Shown: positions 6,660 through 11,060 of the stretch, piece after piece
Numbering within the stretch: position 1 is the first letter of the stretch
Layout of the letters: every line of letters starts with the position of its first letter
Assembly (NCBI GenBank): GCA_023249795.1
Contig: JAHFBU010000026.1
Span: forward strand, 1 to 11,060
DNA: 11,060 bases
Direction of reading: 5' to 3'
Origin: Syntrophaceae bacterium
GTDB taxonomy: Bacteria > Desulfobacterota > Syntrophia > Syntrophales > UBA5619
Notes under the pieces: model-generated
The model's database searches: none
What the model saw: only the letters and a program-made list of their open reading frames with translations
Told to the model about the DNA's origin: nothing
Program-made: the position numbers and the translations under genes

Positions 6660-6720
6660 GGGACACGTGCCGATCGCTTCGGGCTGGGGACACCTTGCAG
6701 CAAGGTGTCCCCACATGTCC
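6660..6720. repeat. GGGGACA-type palindromic repeat, copy 3, with a nested hairpin (fumA-fumB gap)
   Basis: The left part (6660-6684) matches the left half of the copies at 4120 and 7613 with a few changes. Where those copies have the right arm of the tip, this one has a perfect hairpin of its own: 6686-6697 pairs with 6701-6712 over 12 bases with a 3-base loop. It then ends with the outer arm ACATGTCC (6713-6720). The nested stem again begins GGGGACA and ends TGTCCCC. It is non-coding and lies between the fumarase alpha stop and the beta ribosome binding site, so it will form a very stable structure inside the fumarase mRNA. Confidence 0.8.
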
Positions 6721-6737
6721 TAAAGCCTCTCAGCCTG

Positions 6738-7577
6738 TCAGATTGTCGCCTCTTTATGCCTGCTCGCATGACACTGCACATTCACCGCAAGCGGCAGGCT
6801 GGCGATATGACAGGGTTCCAGCTCGATAAAGACGTCCAGCGCCGTTGTATTGCCGCCGTAACCCATCGGACCGATCCCGATTTTGTTGATCCGCTCCAGA
6901 ACCTCCCGTTCCATCCCGGCAATCTCCGGGTCGGGATTCCGCTGACCCACTTTCCTCAAGAGGGCTCTCTTGGCCAGAATGGCCGTCCTCTCAAATGTCC
7001 CCCCGATGCCGACGCCGACAATCGTCGGGGGACAGGGGTTGGAGCCGGATTCCTTCATACGGTTGACGATAAAATCCTTGACCCCTTCGGCGCCCGCCGA
7101 CGGCGCCAGCATATGGACGCGACTCATGTTCTCCGCGCCCCCTCCCTTCGGGACGGCCACGATTCTGATCTTATCGCCGGGAACGATATCATAATGGATG
7201 ATCGCCGGGGTATTGTCGCCGGTGTTCTTTCGGGTGAAGGGATGGCAGGCCGACTTTCTCAGGTATCCCTCTTTGTACCCCTGCCGCACCCCCTCGTTGA
7301 TGGCGTCCTTCAGATCGCCCCCGACCACATGAACATCCTGACCGATATCGACAAATACGACGGCAAGCCCCGTATCCTGGCAGATGGGGTACTCGCCCTG
7401 CGAGGCGATTGCGACGTTCTGCTTGAGCTCCCGGAGCACTTCGCGGGCAACGGGGGATTCGTCGCTCTGTATCCTCCGGTCGAACTCGTCGACGACGTCC
7501 AGCCCCAGGTGATAATTGGCGTCGATGAAGAGGTCTTTGACCGTTTTGATGATCGTTTCGACCTGGATTTCTCGCAT
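6738..7577 (-). CDS. fumA: Class I fumarate hydratase, alpha (N-terminal-type) subunit
   Basis: This 279-residue protein is the iron-sulfur-binding half of a two-subunit class I fumarase. Three cysteines that should hold the [4Fe-4S] cluster are visible: Cys66 in YPICQDTG (63-70), Cys182 in NPCPPTIVGVGIGG (180-193) and Cys269 in VQCHASRH (267-274). Other family motifs are RKNTGDNTPA (116-125), KGGGAENMS (144-152) and GPMGYGGNTTALDV (236-249). The open fourth iron of such clusters binds substrate, which makes the enzyme oxygen-sensitive and fits an anaerobe. The start has GAGGAGGGG upstream. The gap to the beta gene is 104 bases and carries a palindromic repeat, which is wide for two subunits of one enzyme. 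L-tartrate dehydratase alpha is the main alternative; context favours fumarase. Confidence 0.93.
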   Translation of the reverse strand: MREIQVETIIKTVKDLFIDANYHLGLDVVDEFDRRIQSDESPVAREVLRELKQNVAIASQGEYPICQDTGLAVVFVDIGQDVHVVGGDLKDAINEGVRQGYKEGYLRKSACHPFTRKNTGDNTPAIIHYDIVPGDKIRIVAVPKGGGAENMSRVHMLAPSAGAEGVKDFIVNRMKESGSNPCPPTIVGVGIGGTFERTAILAKRALLRKVGQRNPDPEIAGMEREVLERINKIGIGPMGYGGNTTALDVFIELEPCHIASLPLAVNVQCHASRHKEATI

Positions 7578-7612
7578 GCCCGGCCCCTCCTCTGTCTATT
7601 TCCTTTTCTTCC

Positions 7613-7655
7613 GGGGAGACGTTCCGATCCCTTCGGGCTTCCGGAACATGTCCCC
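7613..7655. repeat. GGGGACA-type palindromic repeat, copy 2 (malic enzyme-fumA gap)
   Basis: This 43-base unit differs from copy 1 (4121-4163) by a single base in the left arm (GGGGAGA in place of GGGGACA). Outer arms of about 14 bases enclose the same CCC-TTC-GGG tip. It lies in the 118-base gap between the malic enzyme stop and the fumarase alpha ribosome binding site, followed by a related, shorter unit at 7659-7691. Near-identity to a copy 3.5 kb away points to recent spread or gene conversion. Confidence 0.85.
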
Positions 7656-7658
7656 GTT

Positions 7659-7691
7659 ATGTTCCAATCCCTTCGGGATGGAAAATGTCCC
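7659..7691. repeat. Short relative of the palindromic repeat, next to copy 2
   Basis: This unit starts ATGTTCCAATCCC and ends in TGTCCC. Its core folds as a hairpin, TTCC (7662-7665) plus ATCCC (7667-7671) against GGGAT (7675-7679) plus GGAA (7680-7683), with a TTC loop and one bulged A. It shares the ATCCCTTCGGG core and the TGTCCC end with the neighbouring 43-base copy but lacks the full left arm. It looks like a decayed or partial tandem copy and ends 4 bases before the stop codon of malic enzyme. Confidence 0.6.
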
Positions 7692-7695
7692 TATT

Positions 7696-9153
7696 TCATT
7701 TCTTGACCTGATCGACGGCCCGCTTCATCGCGTTCTGCAGCATGCTCATGGGCGGTTTCCGGATAAAACCTTCCTCCATGAGGTGGTTGATGAGTTCGCG
7801 GGATTCCTTGATGTCAACTTCGGCCCGCTTGAAGGCATCCTTGCCTGTCATCTTCACCCGCGCCACACCGTCTTTGATGGCCTGCATGGCCACGTCGCGG
7901 GCCTCGGCGGGAAAGACCTCCCACTCATCCATTTTGGGCATGATATTGTCCGGGTTGATGCCCCGCTTCTCCGCGGTCTTGGCCACGGAGTAGGCCGCGG
8001 CAATGGCCATATTGTCGGTGATCTTCGAGGCCTTGACCAGGAGGGCCCCCTTCAGGATCCCCGGGAAGCCGAGGGAGTTGTTCACCTGGTTGGGGAAGTC
8101 CCCGCGGCCCGTGGCGGCGATATAAGCCCCCGCCTCCTTTGCAGCGTAGGGGTAGATCTCGGGCACGGGGTTCGCGCAGGCAAAGACGATGGACTTCTTC
8201 GCCATGGAGCTCACCCAGGCGGGTTTGATCACGTCCGGTCCCGGGGTGGACAGGGCGATCAGGACGTCCGCCCCCTTCATGGCCGCGTCGATGGAATGGA
8301 TCTTCTTCGGGTTCGTGGCCTTGCAGATCTCCCACTTCCGGTAGAATCGTTTGTCCGCCTGGATGTCCTTGCGGCCCTTGTGGAGCCCACCCTTGGAATC
8401 GCAGACGACGACCTTTTCCGGATCCGCCCCGGCCTGGAGGAGCAGGCGGATGATCGTCGCGTTCGCGGCCCCGGCGCCGAACATGGCGAGACGGACGTCC
8501 TTCAACTCTTTGTCCGCCACCTTGAGGGCGTTGATGAGCCCGGCCAGGGTCACGGAACCGGTCCCCTGGGCGTCGTCGTGCCAGACGGGAATCTGGCAGG
8601 CATCGCGCAGGGTGTCGAGGACCTTGTAGCAGTTCGGCTGGGAGATGTCCTCCAGGTTCACGGCGCCGAAACTCGGCTCCACCATTTTGACGAAATCGAT
8701 GATCTTGTCGGGGTCATGCTCCCCCTTGGCATTGTAGCTGTTGATGCACAGGGCAACGCCGTCCACGCCGCCCAGGTATTTCATGAGAAAGGACTTGCCC
8801 TCCATGACGCCGAGACCGCCGGAGGGGGTCACGTCGCCATCCCCGAGGACGCGTGTGGAATCGCTCACCACCGCGACGAAGTTGCCCCTGTTGCTCAGTT
8901 CAAACGAGGCTTCGTTGCGGTCCCGGATGGTTGTGGAGATCTTGGATACGCCCGGGGTGTACCAGACGTTGAACCAGTTGAACCCGTAGACGCCGGCCTT
9001 GGGGATGGTCATCATCTTGCCGCCATAGAATTTATGGGCATCCAGAGCGAGTTCCTTCAGGAACAGGGTCTGCCCCTGGGCGATCTGCGCCTCCGTAAAA
9101 TTTTTCGGGAATGCCTTCCTCAAGTCGGTCAGTGCAAAGTCAATCTTAGCCAT
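7696..9153 (-). CDS. Malic enzyme (oxaloacetate-decarboxylating malate dehydrogenase)
   Basis: This 485-residue cytoplasmic enzyme oxidatively decarboxylates malate to pyruvate and CO2. Visible motifs are YTPGV (65-69, catalytic Tyr), SDSTRVLGDGD (97-107) with the substrate arginine Arg101, EGK with Lys120 as the likely catalytic lysine, LEDI (167-170) and DD (193-194) as metal ligands, the nucleotide fold FGAGAA (225-230), NPVPEI (328-333) and TGRGDFPNQVNN (348-359). Asp252 after the second strand (VVVCDSKGG, 248-256) hints at NAD rather than NADP, but I would not fix this, so no symbol is given. It is longer than common 390-430-residue bacterial forms and has no phosphotransacetylase domain. 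Some motifs vary from the norm, for example WHDDAQGTG (191-199) where FHDDQHGTA is usual. A G-rich ribosome binding site precedes the start. It is the first gene of the minus-strand block. Confidence 0.92.
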   Translation of the reverse strand: MAKIDFALTDLRKAFPKNFTEAQIAQGQTLFLKELALDAHKFYGGKMMTIPKAGVYGFNWFNVWYTPGVSKISTTIRDRNEASFELSNRGNFVAVVSDSTRVLGDGDVTPSGGLGVMEGKSFLMKYLGGVDGVALCINSYNAKGEHDPDKIIDFVKMVEPSFGAVNLEDISQPNCYKVLDTLRDACQIPVWHDDAQGTGSVTLAGLINALKVADKELKDVRLAMFGAGAANATIIRLLLQAGADPEKVVVCDSKGGLHKGRKDIQADKRFYRKWEICKATNPKKIHSIDAAMKGADVLIALSTPGPDVIKPAWVSSMAKKSIVFACANPVPEIYPYAAKEAGAYIAATGRGDFPNQVNNSLGFPGILKGALLVKASKITDNMAIAAAYSVAKTAEKRGINPDNIMPKMDEWEVFPAEARDVAMQAIKDGVARVKMTGKDAFKRAEVDIKESRELINHLMEEGFIRKPPMSMLQNAMKRAVDQVKK

Positions 9154-9186
9154 ACAATTCCCCCCTTTTGTGTATTTTTTCTGCTG

Positions 9187-9227
9187 AACCGTTTCGGTTT
9201 ATTATCTTCATCTGTCCCATAAGGCAA
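9187..9227 (-). promoter_or_regulatory. Possible malic enzyme promoter with adjoining 13-bp palindrome
   Basis: On the minus strand a TTGCCT (9227-9222) is followed by GATAAT (9206-9201) at 15 bases, or by TAATAA (9204-9199) at 17 bases. Directly downstream lies the perfect palindrome AACCG-TTT-CGGTT (9187-9199), in the position of a repressor site near the transcription start. A start near 9194 would give a leader of about 40 bases. The whole stretch 9160-9256 is AT-rich compared with its surroundings. Neither promoter spacing is ideal, so this is a weak call. Confidence 0.35.
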
Positions 9228-9257
9228 GAAAAAGTAGAAAGAATTTTATATAAAAAC

Positions 9258-9286
9258 TTGACAGGAACGGTGCTTTGTTTTAGACA
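9258..9286 (+). promoter_or_regulatory. Probable sigma-70-type promoter for the leu leader and leuA
   Basis: A perfect -35 box TTGACA (9258-9263) is followed after 17 bases by TAGACA (9281-9286) as a moderate -10 box. Transcription would start near 9293, about 60 bases before the leader-peptide ATG at 9353. The AT-rich stretch just upstream (9231-9256) may act as an UP-like element and is shared with the divergent malic enzyme promoter region. The distance and direction fit an attenuated amino-acid operon. Confidence 0.6.
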
Positions 9287-9352
9287 CTAACCGCAGTGGA
9301 TGATCCCGGGTTTTAAGAATTCTCCGGCAACGCAACGAGAGGTCTTCTTGAA

Positions 9353-9472
9353 ATGACAGCGGTTTTGGAAAGAGCGGGCATCGGAATCAATCGTCTTCCC
9401 CTCCTTTTGGGTCTCGCCCTTCTTTGCCTGTTAAACAGGAGCCGCCTCCCATTGTCTTTAGGACTTCCGTAA
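9353..9472 (+). CDS. leuL: Leucine-rich leader peptide of the leuA attenuator (LeuL-type)
   Basis: This 39-codon open frame is closed upstream by an in-frame stop at 9314 and has GAGAGG (9337-9342) ten bases before its ATG. Fourteen of 39 codons are leucine (5, 15, 17, 18, 19, 21, 23, 24, 26, 27, 32, 34, 36, 38), nine of them within codons 15-27, and five of the six Leu codons occur in it. It ends at TAA, 25 bases before an intrinsic terminator that sits just before leuA. In enteric leu operons a short Leu-rich peptide senses charged leucine tRNA by ribosome stalling; the layout here is the same, although the peptide itself is not recognisably similar and has more Leu codons. The peptide need have no function of its own. 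A small membrane protein is a possible but less likely reading. Confidence 0.85.
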   Translation: MTAVLERAGIGINRLPLLLGLALLCLLNRSRLPLSLGLP

Positions 9473-9508
9473 CCACATCTCCTCTGATCGAAACCTAAAG
9501 GCCATGGG
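9448..9508 (+). promoter_or_regulatory. Antiterminator helix of the leu attenuator
   Basis: The segment 9448-9462 (codons 32-37 of the leader) can pair with 9494-9508 over 15 positions with 13 Watson-Crick pairs, one G-U and one mismatch. The second segment contains the whole left arm of the downstream terminator (9497-9508), so the two structures exclude each other. A ribosome stalled at the Leu run up to codon 27 (ending 9433) leaves 9448-9462 free and allows readthrough; a ribosome reaching the stop at 9470 covers much of it and allows the terminator. A weaker upstream partner, 9369-9378 with 9448-9459, could act as the protecting 1:2 helix. Confidence 0.8.
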
Positions 9509-9535
9509 CTCCAAAACCCGTGGCCTTTTTATTTT
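9497..9535 (+). terminator. Intrinsic terminator of the leu attenuator
   Basis: A 12-base arm (9497-9508) pairs with 9517-9528 across an 8-base loop, with one U-G pair, followed by a T-rich tract (9526-9530 and 9532-9535). It lies upstream of leuA and after the leader stop codon, where no other plus-strand gene ends, so it can only control entry into leuA. The leuA ribosome binding site begins six bases after the T tract. Confidence 0.88.
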
Positions 9536-9554
9536 GTGCGAAAGGAGCCAAAAA

Positions 9555-11060
9555 ATGGAATCAGCAAAAGAGAGGGTTTATATCTTCGACACGACGCTTC
9601 GGGACGGCGAACAGTCGCCGGGGGCCAGCATGAACCCGGACGAGAAGCTTCGGATCGCCCGCCAGCTCGAAAAAATGGGGGTCGATATCATCGAGGCCGG
9701 ATTCCCGATTGCCTCGGAAGGCGACTTCGCCTCCGTCAGGCAGATCGCAGCGGAGATTCGCGGCTGTCAGATCGCGGCGCTTGCCCGAGCGAACAAAACC
9801 GACATCGACCGGGCCTGGGAGGCCGTTGCCGTGGCCGCCAATCCGCGGATCCACACCTTCATCTCCTCATCGGACATCCACCTGAAATATCAGCTTCGCA
9901 AAACGCGCGCGGAGGTGCTGAAGGAGGCTTGCGCCGCCGTCGCCCATGCCCGCGGCTATACGCGAAACGTGGAGTTCTCGCCGATGGATGCGACCCGGAG
10001 CGACCGGGACTACCTCTGCGAGATGGTCGAGGCGGTCATCGCCTCGGGGGCGACGACGGTCAATATCCCGGACACGGTCGGCTATGCGATCCCGGAGGAG
10101 TTCGGAAATCTGATCGCAACCCTTTATGCAAAAGTGAAGAACATCCGTCAGGCGGTCATCTCGGTCCATTGCCACAATGATCTCGGCCTCGCCACGGCCA
10201 ATGCCCTTGCCGCCGTCAAACATGGCGCCCGACAGGTGGAGTGCACGATCAACGGGATCGGTGAGCGGGCGGGAAACAGCGCCCTGGAAGAGGTGGTCAT
10301 GGCCCTCCAGACCCGGAAGGACTTCTTCGGGTTTGAAACCGGGATACATACCGAATACATCCACCAGACCTCGCGCCTCCTGACACAGATCATCGGGGTG
10401 GCGGTCCAGCCGAACAAGGCGATTGTCGGGGCGAACGCCTTCGCCCACGAGTCGGGCATCCACCAGGACGGCCTGATCAAGGAAAAGACCACCTATGAGA
10501 TCATGACCCCCGAGTCGGTCGGAATGTCGGCAAGCAACCTCGTTCTCGGCAAGCACTCCGGACGCCACGCTATCGGGAAACATCTCCGCGAGATGGGCTA
10601 CAATCTCAACGAGGAAGAGCTTGGCCGGGTTTTCTACCGTTTCAAGGAGTTGGCCGACGTCAAGAAGGAGGTCTTCGACGAGGACCTGGAGGCCATCATC
10701 CAGGAGGAGATTTCACGGGGCGAAGAGAAGTTCAAGTTCCTCTATCTCAACGTCGTCAGCGGAAGCGTCGCCGTGCCGACCGCCACGATGCAGTTGGAGG
10801 TGGACGGCGAGATGATCCAGGAAGCCGGTTTCGGCGTGGGGCCCGTCGATGCCATCTTCACGGCAATCCGGAAGATCACGAAAACCAATTATCCCCTTCT
10901 GAAGTATGCGGTCAACGCGGTGACCGGGGGCACCGACGCCCAGGGCGAGGTGATGGTGCAGCTCAAGTTCGACAGCCGCTCCGCCATCGGCCGGGGCGCC
11001 CATCCCGACATCCTGGTGGCTTCGGCCAAGGCCTACATCAATGCCATGACTCGACTGGAA
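9555..11060 (+). CDS. leuA: 2-isopropylmalate synthase LeuA (last residues outside window)
   Basis: This enzyme condenses acetyl-CoA with 2-oxoisovalerate to give 2-isopropylmalate, the first committed step of leucine synthesis. The 502 visible codons cover nearly the whole protein (about 510-515 residues is usual) and the frame is still open at the edge. The catalytic TIM barrel shows DTTLRDGEQSPG (12-23) with Arg16 and metal ligand Asp17, HCHNDLG (205-211) with metal ligands His205 and His207, and NGIGERAGN (233-241). AFAHESGIHQDG (295-306) and LGKHSGRHA (331-339) mark the linker region. The C-terminal leucine-feedback domain runs from about 395, with GFGVGPVDAI (425-434) and GGTDAQGEV (458-466). 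AAGGAG lies seven bases before the ATG. It follows the leucine attenuator, which supports LeuA over homocitrate or citramalate synthase. Confidence 0.96.
   Translation, partial: MESAKERVYIFDTTLRDGEQSPGASMNPDEKLRIARQLEKMGVDIIEAGFPIASEGDFASVRQIAAEIRGCQIAALARANKTDIDRAWEAVAVAANPRIHTFISSSDIHLKYQLRKTRAEVLKEACAAVAHARGYTRNVEFSPMDATRSDRDYLCEMVEAVIASGATTVNIPDTVGYAIPEEFGNLIATLYAKVKNIRQAVISVHCHNDLGLATANALAAVKHGARQVECTINGIGERAGNSALEEVVMALQTRKDFFGFETGIHTEYIHQTSRLLTQIIGVAVQPNKAIVGANAFAHESGIHQDGLIKEKTTYEIMTPESVGMSASNLVLGKHSGRHAIGKHLREMGYNLNEEELGRVFYRFKELADVKKEVFDEDLEAIIQEEISRGEEKFKFLYLNVVSGSVAVPTATMQLEVDGEMIQEAGFGVGPVDAIFTAIRKITKTNYPLLKYAVNAVTGGTDAQGEVMVQLKFDSRSAIGRGAHPDILVASAKAYINAMTRLE

Noticed and set aside
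6076..7577. L-tartrate dehydratase (TtdA/TtdB) instead of fumarase
   Set aside because: The folds are shared and sequence alone is not decisive, but placement between complex II and malic enzyme genes strongly favours fumarase.
7516..9222. Long open frame (568 codons) on the plus strand opposite malic enzyme
   Set aside because: Its translation is low-complexity and rich in His, Gly, Val and Asp, typical of a reverse-complement shadow of a conserved gene; no motif or ribosome binding site supports it.
9353..9472. Leu-rich small frame as a small membrane or signal-peptide-like protein
   Set aside because: A hydrophobic stretch is present, but the exact attenuator geometry with a terminator before leuA explains the Leu codons better.
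1..11060. CRISPR arrays, tRNA or rRNA genes, insertion-sequence transposases, toxin-antitoxin or defence genes
   Set aside because: None seen: the repeats are palindromes without regular spacers, and no gene in the window has transposase, nuclease or defence motifs.

Overview
The window holds two divergently transcribed blocks from a GC-rich bacterial genome. On the minus strand, from about 9150 down to the left edge, ten genes form a C4-dicarboxylate module: malic enzyme, the two subunits of a class I (Fe-S) fumarase, a four-subunit succinate dehydrogenase/fumarate reductase in the order A-C-D-B, and a TRAP transporter (dctP, dctQ, and dctM cut by the left edge). On the plus strand, from about 9260 to the right edge, lies a leucine biosynthesis locus: a promoter, a previously unlabelled 39-codon leader peptide with 14 leucine codons, a terminator/antiterminator pair, and leuA (2-isopropylmalate synthase, cut by the right edge after 502 codons).

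The organism is probably an anaerobic or facultative member of Desulfobacterota (old Deltaproteobacteria), possibly of the syntrophic or sulfate-reducing kind. This is inference: it rests on the two-subunit iron-sulfur fumarase, the complex II with four candidate haem histidines, the TRAP uptake system, and repeat families whose look (a palindrome ending in TGACGGCTTCGTAAAAA, and GGGGACA...TGTCCCC palindromes) I associate with such genomes. No 16S or other marker is present to settle it.

Layout: 1-2339, TRAP transporter dctM-dctQ-dctP; 2406-5925, complex II subunits sdhB-sdhD-sdhC-sdhA; 6076-7577, fumarase beta and alpha; 7696-9153, malic enzyme; 9154-9352, divergent promoter region; 9353-9554, leu leader and attenuator; 9555-11060, leuA. 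The transcription order of the minus-strand genes is the exact reverse of an uptake-to-pyruvate pathway: uptake of succinate/fumarate/malate, succinate to fumarate, fumarate to malate, malate to pyruvate plus CO2. Run backwards, the same set would make succinate from pyruvate.

Two things stand out. First, the leuA leader is a complete ribosome-mediated attenuator readable by eye: a Leu-codon run, a 15-nt segment (9448-9462) that can pair with 9494-9508, and a competing intrinsic terminator (9497-9535) directly before the leuA ribosome binding site. Second, all four junctions between malic enzyme and sdhC carry palindromic repeats: three are related GGGGACA-type units and one is a 129-bp MITE/REP-like palindrome whose end supplies the stop codon of the fumarase beta gene.
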